A DNA stretch of 64,000 nt from DASZGI01 sp035938995 (GTDB taxonomy: Bacteria > Actinomycetota > Actinomycetes > Streptomycetales > Catenulisporaceae), in assembly GCF_035938995.1 (NCBI RefSeq), contig NZ_DASZGI010000128.1, forward strand, positions 1 to 64,000, written 5' to 3'. Shown here in pieces: positions 52,042 through 60,822 of the stretch (its first letter is position 1; every line of letters begins with the position of its first letter). The notes under the pieces are model-generated. The model saw only the letters and a list, made by a program, of their open reading frames with translations. It had not been told where the DNA came from and did not search any database. The position numbers were made by a program, and so were the translations under genes.

Positions 52042-54903
52042 TCAGTAGTCGAGTGTCAGGTACCACTGCTGGTTCGCCCCGCTATTCGCCGGCCACTCGA
52101 TCACCGCGGTACCCTCGCTGGTCGAGGCCCCGCTGACGTCGGCGAGCATGCCCGTGCTGACGTTCTTCAGGCTGTAGGCGCCGTTGCCGACCGGCGCGAG
52201 CGACCACTGCTGGTATGCCGCGCCCGACTGGTTGTTCTGATCCAACTGCGTGCCCTGGATCGTCGAGCCGATCGGGACCTCGAGCACCATCCCGCTGTTC
52301 ACGTTCTGCAGCTCCCAGGCCGTACCGGCGGGGCTCGGGCGCCACTGCTGGTTGAGTCCGCCGTTCGGCACCCACTGGATCAGCTGGCCGCCGGCCGCGG
52401 TGGACGCTCCCGAGATGTCGGCGAGCAGGCCGCTATTGCGGTTGACCAGCGTGTACGTGGCGTTCGGCTCGGGAACGGAGACCAGCTGCCACTGCTGGTT
52501 CGTTCCACCGGTCGCCGGCCACTGGATGACTGCGGCTCCCGAGCTGGTCGACGCGCCGCTCACGTCGGCGAGCAGGCCACTCTTCTGGTTGGTCAGGGAG
52601 TAGTAGCCTGCGCCGTTCGACACGACCGCCCACGCCTGGTTCGTCGACGACGCGTCAGAAGCCTGGTCGAGCTGCACGCCCTGAGCGGTCGATCCGCCCG
52701 GCACGTCCAGGACCAGGCCGCTGCCAACGTTCACCAGCTTGTCGTAGCCGTCGCGTTCGCCGAGCAGTTGCCACTGCTGCGCGCCCGCCGTCGCTTGGGG
52801 CTGCTGCACGATCAGAGCGCCGGGATTGGCCGAGGCGCCGCTGACCGCGAGCGCCTGCCCGCTGTTGCGGTTCACCAGCTGATAGGTGGCGGCGACCGGT
52901 GCGGCGCCGCCGACCCGCGTGACGGAGAGGTTGTCGAACTCGTCCGTCTGCCAGCCGTTGATCCCGAGCCCGACCTGCCCGGTGCTGTACGAGCCGTCCG
53001 AGGCCGATCCGACCGTCCGCCCGTCGATCGCGGCTGTCAGCGTCGAGCCGGCCACAGTCAGCGCGAGGTGGTGCCAGCTGCCGAGGCCTGGAGCTGGGAC
53101 CGTTCCGCCGACGAGCGTCGTCAGGGTTCCGTTATACGTGTTCTTCACGATGGACCAGCTCCCGGACGAGGAGAGCTGCAGATAGTAGGCCTCAATCCCG
53201 GCCACCGAGAACGGGCGCTGCGTGTTGACCCGCGCCATCAGCTGCACCGCCCCGGACTGCTCCATCATCGCGTCCGCGGCGACGGTGTAGTTGGTCCAGC
53301 TCAGGTCGCCGAGGGTGGTGTACGGGTTCGCGGGCGTGTCCCAGTTGATCGGCGCCTGGGCCGCCATCTGCCGCACGCAGGTCCCCGCGCGGCCGGAGCA
53401 CGGCTCGGCCTGGAACGATCCGTCCTGGTCCGACAGGTAGGCGGGGGACTGGCCGATCGTGGTCGAGTCGAAGTTGTCCGAGTAGGGCAGGGCGAGTGAC
53501 GCCTTCGCCAGCGATTGTGCGCTGCCCTTGCCCTGGCCGGTCGTCGTGGTGACCGTGTAGACGTAGCCTGGCTGGAGGGTGAGCGTGTACGTGCCCGATG
53601 ACGGGGTCACGTTGGTCGTGTGCACGAGGTAGGCGGAGGGGTCGGTGGAGGCGAGGTTGGTCGCCCAGACGTGCACGGTTCCGGTGGACAGGCCGCCGGA
53701 CACGGTGAACGTCGCGGTCTGCGACGCGGTCGCGGTGGTCGTCTCGAGGATCGTGCTGTAGTCGCGGCCGTTCGGGGACTTGAGCGTCACGTATGCGCCG
53801 TTGGACTCGCTGCCGCCGAGGTAGCCGCTGCCGGAGTCGAGGAACTGCCATCCGGGCGCGGTGAACTGGGTGACCTGCGCGGTCGCCCACACCTCGGCGC
53901 CGAGTTGGTACGAGCCCGACCATGGCGAGTTCGCGACGAGCAGGCCGGTGGTGTCGTAGCCGAGGTTCGGGTAGATCCCGGCGGCCAGGGGCCAGTTGAT
54001 GTACGCGGTCATCTTCGCGTCGGTGTAGCCGCGGACGATCGACCGGATCAGCGCGGGCGCGCCGGAGTCCTCGTCCTGGGAGCCGTTCTCGCTCGCCCAC
54101 AGCTGCTTGCCGGTCGCCAGCGCGTTGCTCGTCGTCCCGCAGGTGGTCGCGCTTCCGCCGTCCCCGCCGCACGGGTAGTGCGCGCCGATGACGTCGACCG
54201 AGGCGGCGAACGACGGGTTCGAGACCATGTCGTCGGCGATCGACCAGTCGCTGTCCGCACCGACGATCTTCACCGAGGAGTAGCCGTCGGCATCGAGTGT
54301 CGAGCGCAGATCCTCGTACCAGCTGATGTTGTACCCGCGCTCGTTCCAGCCGCCGAGGTAGTCGATCGTCAGACCGTGGGACGCGGCGCAGCCGAGCCAC
54401 GACACCAGATAGTCGATCGTCGGGGTGACGAAGAAGTTGCCGCCGAGCCAGCCGGGCGCGCCCCAGGCCAGACCGTACAGCTTGATGTTCGGGTCGCGGG
54501 CCTTGGCCTGTTCCATCAGCCACCACTCGTAGCCGGTGGTGCAGTCGACGGCGCCGCTGGTGTGCTCGATGCTCGACTCCGAGCCGTCGGTGGAGTTGGT
54601 GTCGCCGCCGATCTCGACCTTCAGGATCTGCAGATCGGCGCCGTATCCGGGCTTGAACAGGTAATCAAGGATCTGCGAGCGCTCGGGCTCGGGGTAGTCG
54701 ATCAGCAGGCGGGAGTTCCCGCCGCCCCCGCTGATCGCGCCGATGCCGTCGAAGATGCGCCCGCTCGCGCCGCCGTCGACGGTGATCGCGGTCGTGGTCG
54801 CGTGTGCAATGGTGGGCGCGGCGACGAGCGCCGTGCCGGTCAGCGCGAGGCTGGATAAGGCGGTGACCAGGGCGGCACGCCATCGGGCTGTCCGGATCCG
54901 CAT
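52042..54903 (-). CDS. secreted GH59 beta-galactosidase (galactocerebrosidase family) with lectin domains
   Basis: 953 residues. Signal peptide (ALVTALSSLALTGTALVAAP). The catalytic domain begins GGASGRIFDGIGAISGGGGN, then SQILDYLFKPGYGADLQILK and VEIGGDTNST, as in galactosylceramidase (GALC). The acid/base Glu lies in LGGWNERGYN and the nucleophile in QLWASENGSQDED. A concanavalin-like module (~470-670) and two ricin-type beta-trefoil regions (~680-953) follow, with several repeats of NxNSGxxxDVSGAS and QQWQL. It would release beta-linked galactose from glycolipids or plant/fungal galactans outside the cell. Confidence 0.9.
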   Translation of the reverse strand: MRIRTARWRAALVTALSSLALTGTALVAAPTIAHATTTAITVDGGASGRIFDGIGAISGGGGNSRLLIDYPEPERSQILDYLFKPGYGADLQILKVEIGGDTNSTDGSESSIEHTSGAVDCTTGYEWWLMEQAKARDPNIKLYGLAWGAPGWLGGNFFVTPTIDYLVSWLGCAASHGLTIDYLGGWNERGYNISWYEDLRSTLDADGYSSVKIVGADSDWSIADDMVSNPSFAASVDVIGAHYPCGGDGGSATTCGTTSNALATGKQLWASENGSQDEDSGAPALIRSIVRGYTDAKMTAYINWPLAAGIYPNLGYDTTGLLVANSPWSGSYQLGAEVWATAQVTQFTAPGWQFLDSGSGYLGGSESNGAYVTLKSPNGRDYSTILETTTATASQTATFTVSGGLSTGTVHVWATNLASTDPSAYLVHTTNVTPSSGTYTLTLQPGYVYTVTTTTGQGKGSAQSLAKASLALPYSDNFDSTTIGQSPAYLSDQDGSFQAEPCSGRAGTCVRQMAAQAPINWDTPANPYTTLGDLSWTNYTVAADAMMEQSGAVQLMARVNTQRPFSVAGIEAYYLQLSSSGSWSIVKNTYNGTLTTLVGGTVPAPGLGSWHHLALTVAGSTLTAAIDGRTVGSASDGSYSTGQVGLGINGWQTDEFDNLSVTRVGGAAPVAATYQLVNRNSGQALAVSGASANPGALIVQQPQATAGAQQWQLLGERDGYDKLVNVGSGLVLDVPGGSTAQGVQLDQASDASSTNQAWAVVSNGAGYYSLTNQKSGLLADVSGASTSSGAAVIQWPATGGTNQQWQLVSVPEPNATYTLVNRNSGLLADISGASTAAGGQLIQWVPNGGLNQQWRPSPAGTAWELQNVNSGMVLEVPIGSTIQGTQLDQNNQSGAAYQQWSLAPVGNGAYSLKNVSTGMLADVSGASTSEGTAVIEWPANSGANQQWYLTLDY

Positions 54904-55035
54904 GTAGAGTCCTCATCTCGGTGTGGGAAACCGACAAAAAACGTCACATTCACGTAACATTTTCAATCGATAACGAACGCTAAAAGGAGGACTCTGTCAA
55001 GCCTCGTCGACGAACCGACGCAGTGCCGGGTGCAG

Positions 55036-55235
55036 CGGTCAGTCGGCGAGCGAGGGCAGGAGTGTGAGGGGCGAGGTGCAGTTGGGGCCGGGCGCGGTGT
55101 GGGTGCGGGGGTCGGTCGGCGAGCGGGGCAGGGGTATGAGGGCGAGGTGTAGATGGGGCCCAGCCCGGTGCTAGGTGGGCGGTCAGTCGCCGAGCGAGGG
55201 CAAGAGTGTCAGGGTGAGATGAAGCTGGAGCCGGT
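55036..55235. repeat. tandem degenerate copies of the pucR 3' end
   Basis: Segments starting at 55036, 55110 and 55180 share CGGTC(A/G)GTCG(G/C)CGAGCG and about 50 further bases. The last copy is the true end of the regulator gene; the other two lie downstream of its stop. The spacing is 74 and 70 bp. Confidence 0.75.
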
Positions 55236-56313
55236 CGCGTCCGGAGTCGAGACTCAGGCCACTGAGCCGCTCGATCCGCTCCAGCCGGTGATAGAGCGTC
55301 TGCCGGTGAATGCCGAGCGCCGCGGCGGTGCGCTGCGCACTGCCCGCCTCGTCGAGGTACACCGCCGCCGTGCGCACGAGGTCCGCGCCGCCCTCGGCCA
55401 GCAGCCGCGCGACTCCGGGCGCTGACAGTGCCTCGCGCAGCGCCGCGTCCGTGCCGACGCCGAGCAGGCGGTGCACCCCGAGATCCGGCCATTCCAGGAT
55501 GAGGTGCTCGGTGCGGCGGAAGGCGGCGACGCGTGCGGCGATGCGTGCCTGGAGCCAGCTCTCGCGCGCCTGCGCCAGCGCACCGACAGGCCCTCCGATC
55601 CCGGCGACCGCGTGCGCGGACGAGGCGAGCGCGCCGAAGGCCGTGCGGGTGACGGACCGCGCCGCGGACAGATCGTGCGCCGCGTCGAGCGGAACGATGA
55701 ACGTGGTGGCGTGCTCGCCCGAGCCGGCCAGAACGGTGCGCGGCAGGCGCCACGCGTTGAGCGGGACGGCGGCCGCCTCGACGCAGACCGCGGCGACCGG
55801 GGTCCGCGGGGACAGTGACCAGGACTCGGCGATCTCCTGGGCGGCGCGCGCCTGGGTCTCCGGGTAGGTCGACAGCAGATCGCCTATCTTCCAGCCCAGG
55901 TCGTCGCGCTGGCGGGAGCGGCGTGCCATCTCCACGCCGACGCGGCCCGCGGTCGCCGCCAGCTCGGGCAGCAGGCCGTCGCCGATCGGCGATCCGTCCT
56001 CGAGTAGCCACAGATATCCATAGGTGACGGACTGCCAGCGCACGGGTATGCAGATGCGACCCAGCAAGCTCCGGTCGGGATCGGGCGGGACCCGCACGGG
56101 CCCGGGCGCCCGGGCGATGCCGAAGGACTCGAAGTAGCTGCGCACCTGCGGCGTCGAGCGGCGGGTCAGGATCGAGTCCTGGCGCACCGCGTCGCCGGCG
56201 CGGCTGTGCGAACAGAAGGCGACCAGGTTGAACTCGCGGTCCTCGAGCGTCACCGGGCAGCCGGATACCCGGGCGGCCTCGTCCACGATGTCCTGGAGCT
56301 GGTCCGGTCCCAT
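55183..56313 (-). CDS. PucR-family regulator of proline catabolism
   Basis: 376 residues from ATG 56313. C-terminal HTH of the PucR type: AAVYLDEAGSAQRTAAALGI, HRQTLYHRLERIERLSGL. The central GGDEF-like/CdaR region contains GIGGPVGALAQARESWLQAR, and the N-terminal part looks like a GAF-type sensor (VTLEDREFNLVAFCSHSRAG). It is divergent from proline dehydrogenase, with 170 bp between starts. Actinobacterial homologues activate put genes in response to proline, which is the likely role here. Confidence 0.88.
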   Translation of the reverse strand: MGPDQLQDIVDEAARVSGCPVTLEDREFNLVAFCSHSRAGDAVRQDSILTRRSTPQVRSYFESFGIARAPGPVRVPPDPDRSLLGRICIPVRWQSVTYGYLWLLEDGSPIGDGLLPELAATAGRVGVEMARRSRQRDDLGWKIGDLLSTYPETQARAAQEIAESWSLSPRTPVAAVCVEAAAVPLNAWRLPRTVLAGSGEHATTFIVPLDAAHDLSAARSVTRTAFGALASSAHAVAGIGGPVGALAQARESWLQARIAARVAAFRRTEHLILEWPDLGVHRLLGVGTDAALREALSAPGVARLLAEGGADLVRTAAVYLDEAGSAQRTAAALGIHRQTLYHRLERIERLSGLSLDSGRDRLQLHLTLTLLPSLGD

Positions 56314-56484
56314 CCTGGGCTCCTGTCGGAGTGGCAGTCCTCAACGCTCAGACAAGTGTATGAGAATCAGCGACAAGTATCAGACAAAGATATCTCGCGC
56401 GGCGCCGGGTCCGCTCGTACCGTGAACAGTGGGCCCGGGTCGCCGCGCCGTTTCCCCGACCTTCGACCTTCCCGGAGGCAAGCA

Positions 56485-57447
56485 GTGCCCGTCCTCTCGA
56501 CCGTCCTGCTCAAGGCCGCGCGCAGCCCGCGGGTCCGCCGCGCGGTTGTCGCGTTCCCAGCCACCCGGAAGGTAGTCGACCGGTTCGTGGCCGGGGAGAC
56601 CCTGGCCGACGCCGTGCGCGCGGTGCGGACGCTGCGGGCCGACGGCCTGCGCGCCACGCTCGACCACCTGGGCGAGGACACCCACGACACCGCCCAGGCC
56701 ACGGCGATCCGGGACAGCTACATCGAGCTGCTCGGCGTGCTGCACCGCGCGGGCCTCGCCGACTACGCCGAGGTCTCGGTCAAGCTGTCCGCCCTCGGCC
56801 AAGCGCTGCGCGAACCGGGCGACACCGGCACTGGGACCTCCGAATACGGCGAGAAGATCGCCCTCGAGAACGCCCGCGCCGTATGCGAGGCCGCCGCAGC
56901 CGCCGGCACCACGGTGACCCTCGACATGGAGGACCACACCACCGTCGACTCCACCCTGCGCATCCTGCACGAGCTGCGACGCGACTTCCCGTGGGTGGGG
57001 GCGGTCCTCCAGTCGATGCTGCTGCGCACCGAACAGGACTGCCACGAGCTGGCGTACCCGGGCTCGCGCGTGCGCCTGGTCAAGGGCGCATACGCGGAAC
57101 CGGAATCCGTCGCCCACACCCGCAAGGCCGACGTCGACGCCGCCTACGAGCGCTGCGTGCGCACCCTGATGTTCCGCGACGGCTACCCGATGGTCGCCAG
57201 CCACGATCCGCGCATGATCGCCGCCGCCGCGCGCGCCGCGGAGGCCGCCGGTCGGCAACCGGGTGAGTACGAGTATCAGATGCTCTTCGGCATCCGCACC
57301 GGCGCCCAGCGTGACCTCGCCCGCGCGGGTCACCGGGTGCGCGTCTACGTGCCGTTTGGTACGGATTGGTATGGATACTTCATGCGTCGGCTCGCCGAGC
57401 GCCCGGCGAACGTCGCCTTCTTCCTGCGCGCCCTGCTCGGGCGCTGA
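56485..57447 (+). CDS. putB: proline dehydrogenase
   Basis: 320 residues from GTG 56485 with CGGAGG. A monofunctional FAD enzyme: VSVKLSALGQAL, TVTLDMEDHTTVDSTLRILH, GAVLQSMLLRTEQDCHELA, RLVKGAYAEPE, YPMVASHDPRMI, YQMLFGI and RVYVPFGTDWYGYFMRRLAE. It oxidises L-proline to pyrroline-5-carboxylate and passes electrons to quinone. The dehydrogenase for the next step is 77 bp downstream. Confidence 0.95.
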   Translation: MPVLSTVLLKAARSPRVRRAVVAFPATRKVVDRFVAGETLADAVRAVRTLRADGLRATLDHLGEDTHDTAQATAIRDSYIELLGVLHRAGLADYAEVSVKLSALGQALREPGDTGTGTSEYGEKIALENARAVCEAAAAAGTTVTLDMEDHTTVDSTLRILHELRRDFPWVGAVLQSMLLRTEQDCHELAYPGSRVRLVKGAYAEPESVAHTRKADVDAAYERCVRTLMFRDGYPMVASHDPRMIAAAARAAEAAGRQPGEYEYQMLFGIRTGAQRDLARAGHRVRVYVPFGTDWYGYFMRRLAERPANVAFFLRALLGR

Positions 57448-57524
57448 CCCGGCCACCCACCCGGCCCCGGCCCTGGACCCAGACCGCCTACCGTCCCCCG
57501 TCCTCCTGCAAGGAAACCGCCACC

Positions 57525-59150
57525 ATGGACGCAGTGACGCAAGTGCCCGCCCCCGCCAACGAGCCGGTACACGGCTACGGCCCCGGCAGTGCCGAGCGCG
57601 CCCGGCTTGAGCGCGCTCTCGGCGACCTCGCGGCCCACCCGGTCGACCTGCCGTTGACGATCGGCGGCGCGCAGCGGATGGGCGGCGGCGGCAAGGTCGA
57701 GGTGGTCCAGCCGCATAACCACCGCGCGGTGCTCGGCACGTTCGGCGAGGCCACGCAGGACGACGCGCGCGACGCGATCGCCGCGGCGCTCGCCGCTGCT
57801 CCGGCCTGGCGTGCCCTCTCCTTCGACGATCGCGCCGCCGTCTTCCTCAGGGCGGCCGACCTGCTGTCCGGCCCGTGGCGTGACACGCTCAACGCCGCCA
57901 CCATGCTCGGCCAGTCGAAGACCGCGCAGCAGGCCGAGATCGACTCCGCCTGCGAGCTGATCGACTTCTGGCGGTTCAACGTCTCCTTCGCCCGGCAGGT
58001 CCTGGCCGAGCAGCCGGTGTCCGGCCCAGGGGTGTGGAACCGCGCCGACCACCGCCCGCTCGAGGGCTTCGTCTACGCGATCACCCCGTTCAACTTCACG
58101 GCCATCGCGGGCAACCTGCCCACTGCCCCCGCCCTGATGGGCAACACGGTCGTCTGGAAGCCCGCGCCCACGCAGCAGTTCGCCGCGCACCACCTGATGC
58201 GGCTGCTGGAGGCGGCCGGCCTGCCGCCCGGCGTGATCAACATGGTCACCGGCAGCGGCGTGCCGGTCTCAGAGGTCGCACTGCGACACCCCGAACTGGC
58301 CGGGATCCACTTCACCGGCTCCACCAAGGTCTTCCAGCATCTGTGGCGGACGGTCGGCGAGAACATCGCCAGCTACCGCAGCTACCCGCGGATCGTCGGC
58401 GAGACCGGCGGCAAGGACTTCGTGCTCGCCCACGCCTCCGCCGACCCGGCGGTGCTCAAGACCGCGCTCACCCGAGGCGCGTTCGAGTACCAGGGCCAGA
58501 AGTGCTCGGCCGCCTCGCGCGCCTACCTGCCGCGCGGCCTGTGGGAAGGGATGAAGGCCGACTTCCTCGCCGAAGTCGATTCGCTGACCATGGGCGACGT
58601 GACCGACCTGGCCAACTTCATGGGCGCGGTGATCGACCGGCGAGCCTTCGACAAGCACAAGGCGGCGATCGATCGAGCGCACGCCCATGCAGGCATCGAC
58701 GTCAAGGTCGGCGGAACCTACGACGACTCGACCGGCTATTTCGTGCGCCCGACCGTGCTCGTCGGCGAGGACCCGCAAGACGAGATGTTCACGACCGAGT
58801 ACTTCGGCCCGATCCTGTCCGTGTTCGTATACGACGAGCAAGACTTCGACGCCGTCATGGACCGCATCGACCACTCCTCGCCCTACGCGCTGACCGGCGC
58901 GATCGTCGCGACCGACCGCGCCGCAGCAGTGGCGGCGAGCGAGCGCCTGCGATTCGCGGCCGGGAACTTCTACATCAACGACAAGCCCACCGGCGCGGTC
59001 GTGGGCCAGCAGCCGTTCGGCGGCGGCCGGGCCTCCGGCACCAACGACAAGGCCGGCGCCGCCCAGAACCTGCTGCGCTGGACCAGCACCCGCTCGATCA
59101 AGGAGACCTTCGTCCCCCCGACCGATTACACCTACCCCCACATGCGATAA
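57525..59150 (+). CDS. pruA: L-glutamate gamma-semialdehyde (P5C) dehydrogenase
   Basis: 541 residues, ATG 57525 with AAGGAAACC. Aldehyde dehydrogenase features: YAITPFNFTAIAGNLPTAPA, FTGSTKVF, IVGETGGKDFVLAH (general-base Glu) and FEYQGQKCSAASRAYLP (nucleophile Cys). EYFGPILSVFVYD and GQQPFGGGRASGTNDK also fit. It converts P5C/glutamate semialdehyde to glutamate with NAD+, completing proline degradation started by putB. Confidence 0.95.
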   Translation: MDAVTQVPAPANEPVHGYGPGSAERARLERALGDLAAHPVDLPLTIGGAQRMGGGGKVEVVQPHNHRAVLGTFGEATQDDARDAIAAALAAAPAWRALSFDDRAAVFLRAADLLSGPWRDTLNAATMLGQSKTAQQAEIDSACELIDFWRFNVSFARQVLAEQPVSGPGVWNRADHRPLEGFVYAITPFNFTAIAGNLPTAPALMGNTVVWKPAPTQQFAAHHLMRLLEAAGLPPGVINMVTGSGVPVSEVALRHPELAGIHFTGSTKVFQHLWRTVGENIASYRSYPRIVGETGGKDFVLAHASADPAVLKTALTRGAFEYQGQKCSAASRAYLPRGLWEGMKADFLAEVDSLTMGDVTDLANFMGAVIDRRAFDKHKAAIDRAHAHAGIDVKVGGTYDDSTGYFVRPTVLVGEDPQDEMFTTEYFGPILSVFVYDEQDFDAVMDRIDHSSPYALTGAIVATDRAAAVAASERLRFAAGNFYINDKPTGAVVGQQPFGGGRASGTNDKAGAAQNLLRWTSTRSIKETFVPPTDYTYPHMR

Positions 59151-59311
59151 CCGGACGGACAGATAATAGGACCGCGCGGAAATCCGGGTCGGGCGAATGG
59201 TCCGCGGATGGCGTCTGGGGCCACGGTGAGCGTGGCGCTCGTTATCGCGGTGAGCGGTGTCGGATGACGTCTGTCCGATTCGCCAGCAGGTTCACCCGCG
59301 CCACTTGCGAG

Positions 59312-59434
59312 TTAAGACGACCGGTCGTTTTAAGTGGTGTGGCGGTCCGGCGACACCCAAAAGCCTGGCCGCGCTGGTTGCGGGGGAGTCTGGCGCGCGA
59401 GGGTTTGACAAGCTAAGACGACCGGTCGTCTTAC
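59312..59434. repeat. pair of TAAGACGACCGGTCGTCTTA-type palindromes
   Basis: Copies at 59312-59333 (one mismatch between arms) and 59415-59434 (perfect) have centres 102 bp apart. Each is followed by a similar GTGGCGGTC(C/T)GGCG segment, so the whole ~100-bp unit is duplicated. They lie in the 385-bp gap between pruA and thioredoxin, where I see no gene. Confidence 0.85.
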
Positions 59435-59535
59435 GGGGCGTGGCGGTCTGGCGGCGCCGACGAGTGACCAAAAGACGCCTGCCCGCCTCAGCGCGGGCAG
59501 GCGCCTAGGGTGACCGGTGTTGTTCGGTCGCCCGG

Positions 59536-59928
59536 TTACTCGGCGGTGTGCGCGCCGGCGGCGTGGGCCTTCTCGGCCTCGGCGATCTGGCGGCGCACGT
59601 CCTCCATGTCCAGCTCGCGCGCCTTCGCGATCAGCTCCTCGAGCGCGGCCTCAGGCAGCGCGCCCGGCTGTGCGTACACGACGATGCCGTCGCGGGCGAT
59701 CATCAGCGTCGGGATCGAGGAGATGTTGAACGCCCCGGCCAGCGCCGGCTGAGCCTCGGTGTCGACCTTGCCGAACACGATGTCGGAGTGCCGGGCGGAG
59801 CTGCGCTCGTACACCGGTCCGAACATCCGGCACGGCCCGCACCACCCGGCCCAGAAATCCACCAGCGTGATCCCGGAGCCCGAGAGCGTCTCCTCGAAAT
59901 TCTCCGTGGTCAGTTCGACTGTCGCCAT
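59536..59928 (-). CDS. trx: thioredoxin
   Basis: 130 residues, ATG 59928 with AAGGAG. Active site FWAGWCGPCRMFGPV; cis-proline in ISSIPTLMI. FGKVDTEAQPALAGAF is standard. A C-terminal helical tail of ~20 residues (DVRRQIAEAEKAHAAGAHTA) is longer than usual. General dithiol-disulfide oxidoreductase. Confidence 0.93.
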   Translation of the reverse strand: MATVELTTENFEETLSGSGITLVDFWAGWCGPCRMFGPVYERSSARHSDIVFGKVDTEAQPALAGAFNISSIPTLMIARDGIVVYAQPGALPEAALEELIAKARELDMEDVRRQIAEAEKAHAAGAHTAE

Positions 59929-60012
59929 CTGAAGCTCCTTCCTGTCGTCTGCGATTCCCTCCGCCATCGGAACATACCCGGCCAGCGCGGCATTCCCCGG
60001 CGGACGCGCACG

Positions 60013-60807
60013 TCAGCTCATGCGGGGCTCGAGCAGCCGACTCAGCGTCGCACCGTCCGGCGCCGCCGCGATGATCAACGCCGCGGGCCCGGACAGGGGC
60101 ATCACTGCCACCGCACCGCCGCGGCCGTCAAGCGTCTCCGCGCGCAGCAGACCCGCAGGCACGCCTCCGGACCAGGCCGGATCGACGATCAGCACCGCAC
60201 CGACCGCCCGATGCCCTCCGGTCACCGCTGGGCCAAGCGAGCCGGGGTGCCGCGGCCCGAGCGCGAACTCGTGGTCGAGCAGCGTTCGCTCGCCGCGGCG
60301 CACCCGCAGCCGGGTCGCCACCGAACCGGGGTCCTCGCCGTCGCGGCCGAGCACGAGCTCGTCGCGCCACAGCAGCCGGGCGTCCTCGGCCAGCTCGACG
60401 TGAATGACGGTCCGATGCCGGGCGCCGCGCGCGGCGATCATCGGCTCCGGGCGCCAGGCCAGCTCCCCGCCCGCGCTCACACTCGCCTGGATCTCCATGC
60501 TGGACTCCCGCCCGTGCGGGCCCGGCAGCGCGATCGACGCCGCGGCGCTGAACACCTCGACCCGGGCGCCGGGGCCGAGATCCACCGCACAGCGCAGCTC
60601 GTCTCCGCCCAGCGGCCCCGCCGACCCGCCCGCGAGGCGGACCCGGGCCGGCGGCGGGACACCTGGCGGCCCGGGTCGGAGGGCGGGCGCGGGCTCGTCA
60701 CCGCGCGCGGCGCGACGCAGCAGGAGCGGAGCCTCCCCGGCGAGCGTGGTCAGCCGGGTCGTTCCGTCGGGTTGGGCGCGCGCGACGATCCGCGCCGAGG
60801 CTTTCAC
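60013..60807 (-). CDS. ureD: urease accessory protein UreD
   Basis: 264 residues. UreD/UreH features: APLLLRRAARG, DLGPGARVEVFSAAASIALP, GELAWRPEPMIAARGARHRT and LLWRDELVLGRDGEDPGSVA. With UreF and UreG it loads nickel into urease. It starts 16 bp after ureF. No ureG or urease subunit gene lies in the window. Confidence 0.85.
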   Translation of the reverse strand: MKASARIVARAQPDGTTRLTTLAGEAPLLLRRAARGDEPAPALRPGPPGVPPPARVRLAGGSAGPLGGDELRCAVDLGPGARVEVFSAAASIALPGPHGRESSMEIQASVSAGGELAWRPEPMIAARGARHRTVIHVELAEDARLLWRDELVLGRDGEDPGSVATRLRVRRGERTLLDHEFALGPRHPGSLGPAVTGGHRAVGAVLIVDPAWSGGVPAGLLRAETLDGRGGAVAVMPLSGPAALIIAAAPDGATLSRLLEPRMS

Positions 60808-60822
60808 GCGACCGCCGGGTGC

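Noticed and set aside
51817..53499. 560-residue plus-strand frame over the GH59 3' half
   Set aside because: Arg/Gly/Val-rich shadow; the minus-strand reading has lectin repeats.
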